A stretch of DNA of 64,000 nucleotides from an uncultured Thalassolituus sp. (GTDB lineage Bacteria; Pseudomonadota; Gammaproteobacteria; Pseudomonadales; Oceanobacteraceae), in the NCBI RefSeq assembly GCF_950066645.1, contig NZ_CATMFB010000001.1, positions 1 through 64,000 of the forward strand, given 5' to 3'. The translations under genes were made by a program, and so were the position numbers. Below are positions 8,800-19,400 of the stretch, piece after piece (position 1 is the first letter of the stretch; every line of letters starts with the position of its first letter). Under the pieces are notes generated by a model. It searched no databases and had not been told where the DNA came from. It saw only the letters and a program-made list of their open reading frames with translations.

Positions 8800-9531
8800 T
8801 CAGGCGCTGCTGTAGTTCTTAAGATAGCGGCGCACACCCGCCAGATGACGACGACTGACCGGCAGGCCTTCACTGCAGTTGCGCAGATGAATAAACGTCC
8901 CTTCGTCATCCGTTTCCAGGCGCTCAATCGCATGCGCAGCAACGAGAGTGCTGCGGTGCGTGCGCAGAAACTGATCACCGAACTCTTCTTCCAGCTGCTT
9001 CAGCGATTCATCGATCAGCGTTGTGCCACCACTGTGCACGACTGAGACGTACTTCTGATCGGCGGTGAAATACCGGATGTCTTCAACGGCGATCAATTCC
9101 AGACCGTGGTGTGTACGGGCGCTGATATGAGTCCGGGTTGAGACCGGCTCTGAGGGCGACTGACGTTGCAGACGCTCCTGCGCACGGCCCAGCGCACGGG
9201 AAAGCTCTTCTTTCCGGATGGGCTTCAGCAGATAGTCTGCCGCATTCACGCGAAACGCAGGCAAGGCATGATCGTCATAGGCGGTGCAGAAGATCACCAC
9301 GGGAGGCCGTTCCAGCGACAGAAAGTGTTCCGCAGCATCAAGGCCATCCATTCCCGGCATCTGAATGTCCAGCAGGACGACGTCGGCCTCAAACTGCTTT
9401 AACCAGTCAACCGCCGCCTGACCATCCCCCGCTTCGGCGACAATCCGGAAGTCTGCGTGTTCCTGCAGAAGTCGCTTCAGTCGCTCGCGGGCGAGAGGCT
9501 CATCATCAACGATCATCAGGCGATATGTCAC
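8800..9531 (-). CDS. algR: AlgR/LytR-type response regulator
   Basis: 243 residues. A receiver domain (residues 1-120) has the acidic pair in MIVDDEP, the phosphorylation site Asp55 in VVLLDIQMPGMDG and the conserved Lys in LLKPI. It is followed by a C-terminal LytTR DNA-binding domain (FLRTHRSTLVAAHAIERL region). In pseudomonads AlgR next to hemC controls alginate, twitching motility and virulence genes, but the regulon here cannot be read. The ATG overlaps the kinase stop by 4 bases (ATGA). Confidence 0.9.
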   Translation of the reverse strand: MTYRLMIVDDEPLARERLKRLLQEHADFRIVAEAGDGQAAVDWLKQFEADVVLLDIQMPGMDGLDAAEHFLSLERPPVVIFCTAYDDHALPAFRVNAADYLLKPIRKEELSRALGRAQERLQRQSPSEPVSTRTHISARTHHGLELIAVEDIRYFTADQKYVSVVHSGGTTLIDESLKQLEEEFGDQFLRTHRSTLVAAHAIERLETDDEGTFIHLRNCSEGLPVSRRHLAGVRRYLKNYSSA

Positions 9532-10565
9532 AAGCCCGCCCCCCGGGGCAATGACAGGCGGGCAATATAACGCTCCCCCTGATCACTGACATCAAGGCGG
9601 GCTTCGCTGCCGAACTGCGCTTCCAGCCGGGCGCGGATATTCTGATGAGCAATACGGTTGCCGCCTTCTGCACGGACACCCGCAGCTTTGCTGTTGCTGA
9701 TGACCATCTCCCATCCTGTTTCTTGCTGACTGAGAACAACCCGGATATCACCGGGAGCAACGACAGGCTGAATACCGTGATAGACCGCGTTTTCCAGCAG
9801 TGGCTGCAGTATCAATTGTGGCACCTGTAAATCCGGCAGGCTGTGAGGTAATTCCCATTCCACGCTCAGACGATCCCCAAGACGCGTCTGCTCGATATCC
9901 AGATATCCTTTACTCAGCTCAATTTCCTGACGCAACGAGGTACTGGCTTCAGCACCACGCAGTACCGCCCTGAATAACTGCGCCAGCTCCAGCAGCATCT
10001 GTTCGGCTTTATCCGGATCAATGACAATCAGAGACGCCACTGTATTCAGCGTATTGAAGAAAAAATGTGGGCGGATATTCGCCTGCAGCGCTGCCAGGCG
10101 GGAGCGCAGCTCAGCCTGAGTCTGCATGCGCCACTGGCTCTGAACGTAGAAATAGCGCAGAGCCATCGCTGTAAAAATGGCACTCACCAGTTGATTACGC
10201 AGTATCCACAACCAGTCGATGTCCGGCCCCGCTCCGGGGAGAATGGCATCCCCCAGCAGGCTGATCACCAGAGTAATGATCTGGGTGATCGCCATTGCGA
10301 TAGCCGCAGCGCCGACAACGGGCAGACGCGCAAGCAGCCGGCGGGACTGGCACAACACCCCCACCGACAACAGAGCAATCCACTGTACGAACAGAGATAC
10401 CAGACCAAAACGTGACAATGAGAATGCTTCGACACCGGTTTCAACCAGCGTCAGTGCCAGTACCAGTGCTTCAGTCACAATGAGCAGTATCAGAACTGCA
10501 CGGGTGTTGCAGAGATCAGGAAGGAAAAATCCCTCCAGTAATTTATCGTCCCGGGTATCTGTCAT
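9528..10565 (-). CDS. algZ: AlgZ/FimS-type LytS-family sensor histidine kinase
   Basis: 345 residues. Four hydrophobic segments occupy the first 160 residues. They are followed by the His_kinase motif [15 protein letters not shown], whose His is the expected phospho-acceptor, and an HATPase domain with N box [15 protein letters not shown]. It pairs with the downstream algR by a 4-base overlap. It is divergently transcribed from argH, the same order as in Pseudomonas, across a 120-base intergenic region. Confidence 0.9.
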   Translation of the reverse strand: MTDTRDDKLLEGFFLPDLCNTRAVLILLIVTEALVLALTLVETGVEAFSLSRFGLVSLFVQWIALLSVGVLCQSRRLLARLPVVGAAAIAMAITQIITLVISLLGDAILPGAGPDIDWLWILRNQLVSAIFTAMALRYFYVQSQWRMQTQAELRSRLAALQANIRPHFFFNTLNTVASLIVIDPDKAEQMLLELAQLFRAVLRGAEASTSLRQEIELSKGYLDIEQTRLGDRLSVEWELPHSLPDLQVPQLILQPLLENAVYHGIQPVVAPGDIRVVLSQQETGWEMVISNSKAAGVRAEGGNRIAHQNIRARLEAQFGSEARLDVSDQGERYIARLSLPRGAGL

Positions 10566-10619
10566 GCGCGTACTTCAGCCTGCTTGGGTAACGCTCAGTC
10601 TCCTGTGCCGGGCGTCTTC

Positions 10620-10648
10620 TGTAAACCCCCGGGGCAAACAGGTATAAT
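10620..10648 (+). promoter_or_regulatory. Predicted argH promoter
   Basis: A consensus -10 TATAAT (10643-10648) has a weak -35 TGTAAA (10620-10625) at 17 bases. The predicted start near 10655 leaves a leader of about 30 bases before the ATG at 10686, and so excludes the longer open frame that begins at 10584. Confidence 0.55.
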
Positions 10649-10685
10649 CCGCGCCGTTTCCCCCATCATCACCCTGAGGTGCTTT

Positions 10686-12080
10686 ATGTCTGATCAGTCC
10701 ACCAACGTTTCCTGGGGCGGCCGCTTTTCCGAGCCGACCGACGCCTTCGTTGCCCGCTACACCGCTTCTGTGGAGTTTGATCAGCGCATGTACCGCCAGG
10801 ATATTCAGGGTTCCGTCGCGCACGCAACCATGCTCTGCAAAGTCGGCGTTCTGACTGAGCAGGAACGCGACGATATCATTCAGGGTCTGAGCGAAATTCA
10901 GGCGGATATCGAAGCCGGTAACTTCCAGTGGTCTGTGGAACTCGAAGACGTCCACATGAACATTGAAGCCGCACTGACTGCCAAAATCGGCATCACAGGC
11001 AAGAAATTGCATACCGGTCGCTCTCGCAATGATCAGGTGGCCACCGACATCCGACTGTACATGCGGGATGAAATAGACGTTATCTCCGCTGAGCTGACGC
11101 GCCTGCAGCAGGGTCTGGTCGATCTGGCTGAACGCGAAGCAGACACTATCATGCCTGGCTTCACCCACCTGCAGACCGCACAGCCAGTGACGTTTGGCCA
11201 CCACCTGCTGGCCTGGAACGAAATGCTGGAGCGCGATTACGCCCGCCTGCAGGACTGCCGTAAGCGTGTTAACCAGATGCCTCTGGGCGCCGCCGCACTG
11301 GCAGGCACGACCTACCCGATCGACCGTCACCTGACGGCTGAGCTGCTGGGCTTCGAGGCTCCGACCGAGAACAGCCTCGACTCCGTATCAGACCGCGATT
11401 TTGCGATTGAATTTACCAGCGCCGCCTCGCTGATCATGATGCACATGTCGCGTTTCTCTGAAGAGCTGGTGCTCTGGGCCTCCGCTCAGTTCCAGTTTGT
11501 TGACCTGCCAGACCGCTTCTGCACAGGCTCGTCCATCATGCCGCAGAAGAAGAACCCGGATGTGCCTGAACTGGTTCGTGGCAAAACCGGCCGGGTATAC
11601 GGCCACATGATTTCATTGCTGACACTGATGAAATCGCAGCCACTGGCATACAACAAAGACAATCAGGAAGACAAAGAACCGCTGTTTGACACCGTCGACA
11701 CCATCCGTGACTCACTGCGTGCCTTCGCCGACATGGTGCCTCACCTGCAGGCAAAGAAAGAATATATGCGCGAAGCGGCCATGCGCGGCTTCTCTACCGC
11801 CACCGATCTTGCCGACTACGTGGTGCGCAAAGGCATCCCGTTCCGCGATGCACACGAAATTGTCGGTAAAGCCGTGGCGTACGGTATTGAGACCGGTAAA
11901 GACCTGAGTGAAATGACGCTGGAAGAACTGAAGCAGTTCTCTGGTGAGATCACCGCAGACGTCTTTGATGTGCTGACACTGGAAGGCTCAGTTGCCGCTC
12001 GCGATCACATCGGCGGTACCGCTCCGGATCAGGTTCGTGCTGCCGCAGGCCGTGCCCGCCAGAAACTGAGCGCGCGTTAA
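10686..12080 (+). CDS. argH: Argininosuccinate lyase
   Basis: 464 residues. It splits argininosuccinate to arginine and fumarate, the last step of arginine synthesis. It has the N-terminal WGGRF motif, [20 protein letters not shown] and the fumarate-lyase-superfamily signature [12 protein letters not shown] with the catalytic Ser. I placed the start at 10686, where TGAGGT precedes ATG and the protein begins [14 protein letters not shown] like its homologues. Upstream in-frame codons lie before the promoter. It is divergent from algZ. Confidence 0.97.
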   Translation: MSDQSTNVSWGGRFSEPTDAFVARYTASVEFDQRMYRQDIQGSVAHATMLCKVGVLTEQERDDIIQGLSEIQADIEAGNFQWSVELEDVHMNIEAALTAKIGITGKKLHTGRSRNDQVATDIRLYMRDEIDVISAELTRLQQGLVDLAEREADTIMPGFTHLQTAQPVTFGHHLLAWNEMLERDYARLQDCRKRVNQMPLGAAALAGTTYPIDRHLTAELLGFEAPTENSLDSVSDRDFAIEFTSAASLIMMHMSRFSEELVLWASAQFQFVDLPDRFCTGSSIMPQKKNPDVPELVRGKTGRVYGHMISLLTLMKSQPLAYNKDNQEDKEPLFDTVDTIRDSLRAFADMVPHLQAKKEYMREAAMRGFSTATDLADYVVRKGIPFRDAHEIVGKAVAYGIETGKDLSEMTLEELKQFSGEITADVFDVLTLEGSVAARDHIGGTAPDQVRAAAGRARQKLSAR

Positions 12081-12100
12081 GACATATCCGGCTTGCAGGT

Positions 12101-12123
12101 CAGTGGCAACCGCTTTGCCACTG
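12101..12123 (+). terminator. Probable argH terminator
   Basis: The stem CAGTGGCAA (12101-12109) / TTGCCACTG (12115-12123) starts 21 bases after the argH stop, with extra flanking pairing. The following sequence CGTTTACTTT is only moderately T-rich. Confidence 0.5.
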
Positions 12124-12174
12124 GACTGACCGTTTACTTTCCGGACAGTCTTTGAGAATTAGTACAGAAGAAGA

Positions 12175-12198
12175 AGACCCTGACAGACGTCAGGGTCT
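12175..12198 (-). terminator. Terminator of the helix-hairpin-helix gene
   Basis: A 10-bp perfect stem, AGACCCTGAC (12175-12184) / GTCAGGGTCT (12189-12198), has a 4-base loop. On the minus strand it is followed by a pyrimidine-rich TCTTCTTCT tract. It lies 12 bases beyond the stop at 12211. Confidence 0.65.
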
Positions 12199-12210
12199 GA
12201 TCAAGCGATA

Positions 12211-12936
12211 TCAGAGCTTAATGCTGTCCTTAATACGGGTCAGCAGTTTCACCCCCATACCTTTCACACGCAGCAGTTCGTTCGGGCTGGTGTACGGACG
12301 GCCGGCCACAATTGCTGCCGCCAGTTTCTCAGAAACGCCTTTCAGTTCAGCAACGTCAGCAACAGACGCATCGTTGATTGAAATCAACTCAATGCTGCCT
12401 TTCTTTTTTGCCGACTTTTTAGCAACAGACTTCGCTTCAGCTTTGGCTTTTGGCGCGGTTTTAGGAGTCGCTTTCGCTTTTGGCTGTTCTGTTTTTGGTG
12501 TTTCTGTCCTGGCGACAGGCGCAGCTTTTTTCACTGGTGCCGCAACTTTTTCTGTGCGGTCTGCAATTTCACAGAAGGCCACCGTATCGTAGGATGCGCC
12601 ATTCCATTCACGCAGCATGACCACAGGTCGTTCTGCCTGATTGCTGAAGGTCAGATTAATCAGGTCATATTCACAGGCAGGGTAGCAGTACCCGGACGTC
12701 AGTGTGCCAACTGTAAAGCCCGCCAGCGGCTCACCATTGAAATCGCCACCACTGTAGGGCGCATCGAGGTCCCACAGTTCAATACGTAAAGTACCGCTGA
12801 TGTTCCCTTCGGCACGGTTGTTCATAATAGCTGGCATATCCAGCTGAACGCGCCCGAAGCCCATTGTGATTGATGGTGTACCTTCAAGGCGGATGCCAGA
12901 GGCAAGTTGTGTTGGTTTCTGGAGTTGCAGTTCCAT
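12211..12936 (-). CDS. Helix-hairpin-helix protein with novel N-terminal beta domain
   Basis: 241 residues with no signal peptide. Residues 1-125 form a beta-rich domain with a CYPAC motif that I do not recognise. Residues 130-182 are a low-complexity Ala/Lys/Pro/Thr linker of the histone-tail type. Residues 185-241 are a helix-hairpin-helix domain (SINDASVADVAELKGVSEK, then GRPYTSPNELLRVKGMG) like the ComEA/PulK DNA-binding module. The architecture suggests a cytoplasmic nucleic-acid-associated protein. A Pho-box promoter lies 44 bases upstream, suggesting phosphate control, and a terminator follows the gene, so it is probably a single-gene unit. Confidence 0.75.
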   Translation of the reverse strand: MELQLQKPTQLASGIRLEGTPSITMGFGRVQLDMPAIMNNRAEGNISGTLRIELWDLDAPYSGGDFNGEPLAGFTVGTLTSGYCYPACEYDLINLTFSNQAERPVVMLREWNGASYDTVAFCEIADRTEKVAAPVKKAAPVARTETPKTEQPKAKATPKTAPKAKAEAKSVAKKSAKKKGSIELISINDASVADVAELKGVSEKLAAAIVAGRPYTSPNELLRVKGMGVKLLTRIKDSIKL

Positions 12937-12963
12937 GTTGTTTTTCCCTTTTAAAAAGTCAGG

Positions 12964-12997
12964 ACTCTAATGTCATCAGATGACAGTTTTACGACAG
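12964..12997 (-). promoter_or_regulatory. Pho box and -10 element upstream of the helix-hairpin-helix gene
   Basis: The minus-strand sequence CTGTCGTAAAACTGTCAT (12980-12997) matches the E. coli Pho box CTGTCATAAAACTGTCAT at 17 of 18 positions, including the 11-base repeat period. A -10-like TAGAGT (12964-12969) follows after 10 bases, the normal spacing for PhoB-activated promoters, where the Pho box replaces the -35. The second half-site also forms part of a palindrome, TGTCATCAGATGACA (12971-12985). Confidence 0.7.
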
Positions 12998-13010
12998 TCG
13001 TTGTCTTGCC

Positions 13011-13889
13011 TCACAACCTGGCAACATCCACAGACACAGTCATAATCGGATCGGTGCCACCACCGAAGATTACCCCCTTCAGCGGCGTCACATCATAATA
13101 ATCTCTGCCCCAGGCGGTGATGATATGCTGTTCACCTGCCATGCAGTTATTGGTCGGATCAAATTCAAACCAACCTTCTCCCGGTGAAAATACCGACAGC
13201 CAGGCGTGCGACGCATCAGCACCGACCATCTTTTCCTGCCCCGGAGGCGGCAGTGTTTCGAGATAACCCGACACGTACTTTGCGGCAAAGCCCAGAGCCC
13301 GCAGACAACCTATCTGCACATGTGCGAAATCCTGACAGACGCCTTTGCGGTTCTTCATAACTTCGGAAATCGGGGTGGCGATCGTCGTCGCCAGTGGCGA
13401 ATATTCGAACTCAGAGTAGATACGTTCGGTCAGTGCCGCCACCGCCGACAGCAGCGGCCGGTCATCTGTGAACAGATCGGCAGCAAAGTCACGCAATTCT
13501 GCGGACGCCCGCACCATGGCAGAGTCCAGCTGAAATTCGCGGGCAAGGATGACTTCTTCCAGACGTGCCTGCTGCATCTGGCGTCTTGCTTCGGCACATG
13601 TCCGCCCCAGATCCAGATTGGTGTCTCCGATCTGCGAGTGTGTTTCAACCTCACTGGTGGCCGTAATCACCAGCTCGCGATGCGGCTTCTGAATTTCAAA
13701 GTGATAGGCGGTATTGCCAAAATAGTCTTCGCGACGGGAACCCGCGGCGACAACCGGCGTGACGTCGATGCGTGAGTTATGACAGGTCTGACGGCGAGAG
13801 CTTCGCGGGGTCATCTGCGCCAGGTTGTAGCAGTGTGACACCCTTCCGGCGTATTTGTATTCAGTGATGTGACGGATACGGTAGCGCAT
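13011..13889 (-). CDS. Transglutaminase-like cysteine protease/amidase, last gene of ATP-grasp operon
   Basis: 292 residues. A bacterial transglutaminase N-terminal domain (residues 1-80, starting MRYRIRHITEYKY) precedes a transglutaminase core. The catalytic triad is visible: Cys185 in RKGVCQDFAH, His228 in ASHAWLSVF and Asp244 in FEFDPTNN. There is no signal peptide. I chose the ATG at 13889, which forms a TGATG overlap with the upstream fusion gene and has GGGAGG before it. Proteins of this type in such operons are thought to hydrolyse or exchange amide bonds made by the partner ATP-grasp enzymes. The substrate is unknown. Confidence 0.88.
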   Translation of the reverse strand: MRYRIRHITEYKYAGRVSHCYNLAQMTPRSSRRQTCHNSRIDVTPVVAAGSRREDYFGNTAYHFEIQKPHRELVITATSEVETHSQIGDTNLDLGRTCAEARRQMQQARLEEVILAREFQLDSAMVRASAELRDFAADLFTDDRPLLSAVAALTERIYSEFEYSPLATTIATPISEVMKNRKGVCQDFAHVQIGCLRALGFAAKYVSGYLETLPPPGQEKMVGADASHAWLSVFSPGEGWFEFDPTNNCMAGEQHIITAWGRDYYDVTPLKGVIFGGGTDPIMTVSVDVARL

Positions 13890-16396
13890 CAGAGGCCCTC
13901 CCAACGGGCGGTAACCAGCTGCTGAGATTCTTCACGGTGATCGAAGTAACGGTCACTGATCATGTCACTGATCTGCATCAGGTTGTCTCCCAGAGCCGCC
14001 ATCGCCTCTCTCAGTCCCTGTCTTTCGCCGTCCTGATCCGCGGTTAACTCGCTCAGAATCGACAGACGGATATGAGTTGCACAGCTGACTAACGCACGTT
14101 CGGCAGGAGGAAGCTCATGCAGGAAGCCCTTATTGTTAGGCAGTTTACGGACATGTATCAGCATCTGATCCAGCTGATACAGCAGCGATCTTGGGTTGTC
14201 GGTATCCAGCATCACCAGGTCGAGTCCGGTCTGAATCGCAGTGCGGGCGCCATACCGCCGACGATAACTGATCAGCCCTTCCAGGGTTAACAGCAGGGCT
14301 TCTGTCATGCGCGACTGCTCCGGCTCCGCCAGGACTGGCCCCAGGAGTTCACCCATCATGCCCGAGCTCTGCAACGCCCGTTCGAGACGTCGGCCCAGCT
14401 CCATAAAACGCCAGCCATAGCCCCGCATCATACTTTCATGATTAAGGCCCGACAGCGCCATTAAGGCAGTTACAAGAGGGTCAATCACTTCATCCGCGGT
14501 ACGGTAATCGTCCGGTGCAGCATTCAGCACCGGCAGAGCGTCACGGATGTCATTGATCACCCGGTAGGTATCCGAAGACAACAGCTCTTTGGCTTCATCC
14601 GCACAGAAGAGCATGCTGTTCAGCACCCCGGCAATGGCATGTGGAATCGCGCCTTCGCGCAGCAGTACTCCCATCGCTTCATCTGACTCCGGCAGCGGGG
14701 GTACCGCGGTAGCCGCAATGCTCGACAGTGAACGCAGCAGATAAGTACGCATGGCGGGTGTAACCGGCTCTTCGCCATTCAACAGGGCATGGGTCGTACG
14801 CAACAGACGCAGTGCAGCCTCTGCCCGCTCCGCATAGCGCCCCATCCAGTAAAGGTTTTCCAGCACCCGACTCGGCAGGTTAATCATGTCGGCTTCACGT
14901 GCCGCCTGATCTTCCGCAGGCTGATTGGTGATCAGCCGCTCGGGTTCCGAGGCCACCACCCAGGTGTCCTTACTCGATGCACCAGTCTGACTGGAGATGA
15001 TAAACGCACCCTCATCCAGCCCTACCCGGGTAAGGCCGCCGGGCATCACACTGTATGAGCTGGTGCCAGCCACCGTAAAGGTACGTAGAATTCCCGGCCG
15101 TGGGGTCAGCACCGCGCCATCCAGCGTCGGGATATAGCTGGCGCCAATGACCGGTTGTGCAACAAACCCCAGCGGGTTCTGCATAATACGGGCTTTAAGC
15201 GCGTCCAGTTCTTCTGCGGTCGCCTGTCCGGCATTGATACTCAACTCACCCGGACGACGGTTGATGGGTTTAATCACCATTTCCTGCAGATGCTCAAGGA
15301 CATACGCTTTGTCCTGTTCATCGCCACACCAGTAGGTCTGTACCGTCGGCATCCGCAACTCACGACCCAACAGTGCCTTGCTGATACCCGGCAGATATTT
15401 CAGCAGTACCGGGTTTTCCAGTACACCGGAGCCGAGCGGATTAGCGACCACCAGATTCCCGGAGCGGACCACCTCCAGCAATCCGGGCACCCCGAGGCGT
15501 GAATCACTGCGCAGTTCTACCGGGTCACAGAACCAGTCATCGACTCGCCTGAGTAGCACGTCAACGCGATTCAGGCCGTCGAGCGATTTCATCCACAGGA
15601 AACCGTTCCGGACAATCAGGTCGTCGCTCTGAACCAGATAGAAACCCAGGTAATTCGCGATGTAGGCATGTTCGAAATAGGTTTCGTTGCGTGGACCCGG
15701 GGTCAGTACCGCCACCCGCGGACGGGCACGGTTTGGGCACAGGCTCAGCAGCTTCGAGCGCAGCTGCTGAAAATACGCCGCTAACCTGTGAACATGACTG
15801 TCGCGGAACAGACTGGGGAACGTCCGGGACATAACGGTGCGGTTTTCCAGTGCATAACCAGCACCACTCGGGCATTGAGTGCGGTCAGCCAGCACCAGCA
15901 TATTGCCGTCCGCACCACGTACCATGTCCACCGCGTGGGTGATCAGTTCATGCTCGCCGGGGGTACGGACGCCCTGACAGGCGCGCAGAAAACCACGATG
16001 CGAAAAGAGCGCCTCAGGCGGCAATACTCCCGTACGGATCAGCGTACGCGGGCCGTAGAGGTCACGCAGCAGAAGGTTCAGCAGCTCAGAGCGTTCCAGC
16101 AGCCCCGCCTCAATGTCCGCCCACTCTTCGCTACTGATGACGTTGGGAACCAGATCCAGACCCCAGATCCGGGGGGGATTAATATCGTCACTGTAGACGT
16201 TATAGGTCGCACCATCATCCCGCAGCAGTCGTAATGCTTTACTCTGACGTTCTGCAAGCGCATCTGCGGGCAGCGCAGACAGGCTGTCCAGCACATACTG
16301 CCAGTGTGGCAATACCTGCCCCTCGCTGTCGCGGATATCATCCCCCGCCCGGTCGAGCGGGGGGTAATGAAGGTTCAGTTCGGATTCGCCGGACAT
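13889..16396 (-). CDS. Fusion of circularly permuted ATP-grasp domain and alpha-E domain
   Basis: 835 residues. Residues 1-490 are a circularly permuted ATP-grasp domain (PSGAGYALENR, RPRVAVLTPGPRNETYFEHAY, SSQTGASSKDTWVVASEP). Residues 508-835 are an all-helical alpha-E domain (NLYWMGRYAERAEAALRLLR). Compared with the separate ATP-grasp protein at 20802-22265, the metal-site motif LEDN is LADR (169-172), and the glycine-rich loop after KPxN is RRPGELS instead of ESGGYGM. This copy may therefore be catalytically altered or use another substrate. It lies 59 bases after the large transglutaminase and is coupled by TGATG to the last gene. Confidence 0.88.
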   Translation of the reverse strand: MSGESELNLHYPPLDRAGDDIRDSEGQVLPHWQYVLDSLSALPADALAERQSKALRLLRDDGATYNVYSDDINPPRIWGLDLVPNVISSEEWADIEAGLLERSELLNLLLRDLYGPRTLIRTGVLPPEALFSHRGFLRACQGVRTPGEHELITHAVDMVRGADGNMLVLADRTQCPSGAGYALENRTVMSRTFPSLFRDSHVHRLAAYFQQLRSKLLSLCPNRARPRVAVLTPGPRNETYFEHAYIANYLGFYLVQSDDLIVRNGFLWMKSLDGLNRVDVLLRRVDDWFCDPVELRSDSRLGVPGLLEVVRSGNLVVANPLGSGVLENPVLLKYLPGISKALLGRELRMPTVQTYWCGDEQDKAYVLEHLQEMVIKPINRRPGELSINAGQATAEELDALKARIMQNPLGFVAQPVIGASYIPTLDGAVLTPRPGILRTFTVAGTSSYSVMPGGLTRVGLDEGAFIISSQTGASSKDTWVVASEPERLITNQPAEDQAAREADMINLPSRVLENLYWMGRYAERAEAALRLLRTTHALLNGEEPVTPAMRTYLLRSLSSIAATAVPPLPESDEAMGVLLREGAIPHAIAGVLNSMLFCADEAKELLSSDTYRVINDIRDALPVLNAAPDDYRTADEVIDPLVTALMALSGLNHESMMRGYGWRFMELGRRLERALQSSGMMGELLGPVLAEPEQSRMTEALLLTLEGLISYRRRYGARTAIQTGLDLVMLDTDNPRSLLYQLDQMLIHVRKLPNNKGFLHELPPAERALVSCATHIRLSILSELTADQDGERQGLREAMAALGDNLMQISDMISDRYFDHREESQQLVTARWEGL

Positions 16397-16455
16397 GTGA
16401 ACACTCTGTGATGTCAGATAAGGCTTTTATTATGGCAGATCGTTCACAACAAGAC

Positions 16456-19400
16456 TCAGCTACGTCGCCGCGTCCGCAGGTCCAGCGTTAACGGATACTC
16501 ATCGTATGATTCTTCCGGTGGCGGCGCCATAGGACGCGGCGTGGTATGCGGGAAGAACTGACGCAGAGCATCAACATCCGGACGCGGAGTGAATGGCCCC
16601 TGAGTATGGCTCAGATCATCGAAACGGTTACCCCGGCGGGACTCCGCTTCAAAGGCATTCACAGGGAAGGTGTCATAACTACGCCCGCCCGGATGCGACA
16701 CATGGTATGTACAACCACCCACCGAACGTCCGTTCCAGGTATCGATAAGATCAAACACCAGCGGCGCATGAATATCGATGGTCGGGTGCAGTGCCGACGG
16801 CGGAGCCCAGGCTTTATAACGCACACCGGCAACAAACTCACCATGCCGACCGGTACTGCGCAGCGGCACCCTGCGACCGTTACAGGAGAGCACGTAGCGA
16901 CTGCCCGTCATACCGCTCACGCGTACCTGCAGACGCTCCACTGAAGAATCCACGTAGCGCGCCGTGCCTGAGCTGGTCACTTCTTCACCGAGAACATTCC
17001 AGGGCTCAATCGCCCAGCTCAGTTCCAGCTGGATATCATCGAGTTCAACGCGACCGTAGTTCGGGAACCGGAACTCACGGAAAGGCAGCAGCCACTCCGC
17101 ACGGAAATCCAGACCATGAGACTGAAGATCGTCAGCGACTTCCTTCACGTCCTGCCAGATGTAGTGAGGCAGCATAAACTGATCGTGCAGGCGCGTTCCC
17201 CAGCGTTCCAGCTTCTGCTTGTACGGCTGTTTCCAGAAACGGATCACCAATGCACGCAGCAGCAGAGCCTGCACCATGGCCATACGACTATGAGGCGGCA
17301 TTTCGAAGCCACGGAATTCAAGAATCCCCAGACGTCCGGTGGAACTGCCCGGCGCAAACAGTTTATCAATACAGAACTCTGCCCGGTGGGTGTTGCCCGT
17401 CAGGTCGATCAGCAGGTTACGCATGATGCGGTCCACCAGCCATGGCTGAGCGACTTCCCCGTCAGGCATCTGCTGAAACGCAATTTCCAGCTCGTACAGT
17501 GATTCATCACGACCTTCATCGACACGAGGCGCCTGACTGGTTGGCCCCACAAAGGCACCAGAAAACAGATACGACAAGGAAGGATGGTTCTGCCAGTAAG
17601 TAACAAAACTCCGCAGCAGATCCGGACGACGCAGCAGCGGACTGTCTGCAGGCGTCGAACCACCCAGCGTAATATGATTACCACCACCTGTGCCGGTATG
17701 ACGGCCATCAAGCATAAACTTCTCTGTCCCCAGACGGGACTCACGCGCCGCCTGATAGAGTTCTGTCATGTTGCTGACCATATCACGCCAGTTGGTCGCC
17801 GGGTGAATATTCACTTCAATCACACCGGGGTCTGGCGTCACCAGCAGTTTCTGCAGACGATGATCTTTCGGCGGCTCATAGCCCTCGATAATCACCGGCA
17901 GATCCAGCTGCTCTGCGGTTTCTTCAATAAGCGCCAACAGATTGATGTAGCTTTCAAGGTACGGCAGCGGTGGCAGGAAGATATGAATTTTACCTTCACG
18001 CGCTTCCACACAGAGTGCCGTGCGCACCAGGTTCTTCCACAAGTAGCCATCGTCACGAGGATTGCCTGACTTATCCGTGCCCGCTTTCTGCGGCTGGGTC
18101 AGTTGCGCAGTCCTGGTACTCAGTGCCTCTACACGCTCCAGCGCCACCTGAACGGCATGCGCAGCCGTTTCGAGCGGGTCTGTTTCACGCATAGGGTCTG
18201 CTTCCTGCGGCAACCGGTCTTCATCAGCGATCGGCGGCAGGCTGTCCAGCGGTAAGCGCAGGCCGACCGGAGAATCCCCGGGGATCAGGGTCAGGCGCTC
18301 GCGACGGAACTCCCACCGGCTCGACTGCCAGCGGTGCGCGTAAAAATCCCATTCCACCGGAATCACAAAGCCCGAAGGTGTATCCAGGCCCTGCTCCAGA
18401 ACCCGTGCCAGACGACGTCGATCCAGACTGTCTTTGGCAGAAGCGATATGCGCATCAACCCCCGGAGGCAGGTTCTGCTCCTGCAGCAGGTAGTGCAGGC
18501 CATCTTCGTACGCAGGGTGCACGCAGAAATCAGCAATCCCCATCAGGGTGGCGAGGCGCTGAGAGAACAGCTCCGCATCGCGATGGCTGTGGCCGTAATT
18601 TTTGTCCACCCGCGCAAGATAGTCCTGGCGCTGCCAGAGCGGCTCGCCATCGGTACGCCAGAACAGGCCCAGCGCCCAGCGTGGGACTTCCTCACCCGGA
18701 TACCACTTGCCCTGCCCGTAATGCAGCAGGCCTTTGGGCGCAAAATGATCCCGCAGACGCAGCAGCAGTGTCTTCGCCAGCGAAAGTTTCTCTTTGCCCA
18801 GGGCTGCGGTATTCCACTGTGCGGATTCCATATCATCGATCGATACAAACGTTGGCTCACCCCCCATGGTGAGACGCACGTCGTTTTCCAGCAGCAGCTT
18901 GTCGACCTTATCGCCCAGAGCCAGAACATCGGCCCACTGGTCATCGGTATAAGGTTTGGTCACCCGCGGATCTTCGTGAATCCGGGACACTTCATTGCTG
19001 TATGAAAACTCAACTTCACACTCATCGGTGAAGCCACTGATCGGAGACGCAGACACAGGATCAGGCGTACAGGCCAGAGGAATGTGACCCTCAGACGCGA
19101 ACAGACCCGAGGTGGGATCAAGGCCCACCCAGCCTGCGCCTGGCAGGAAGACTTCGCACCAGGCGTGGAGATCTGTGAAGTCGGCTTCCGGACCCGATGG
19201 ACCGTCCAGTGATTTTTCATCTGACGTCAGCTGCACCAGATAACCTGAAGCAAAACGTGCCGCCAGCCCCATGTGGCGCAACAGCTGCACCAGCAACCAG
19301 GCGGAATCACGGCAGGAGCCTTTCATCAGCGTCAGCGTTTCTTCCGGCTCCTGAACGCCGGGCTCAAGGCGCACGCCGTACTCGATCATTTCCTGCAGAC

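Noticed and set aside
10584-10685. Longer N-terminus for argH starting at 10584
   Set aside because: It would begin upstream of the predicted promoter, and homologues start at the [14 protein letters not shown] position.
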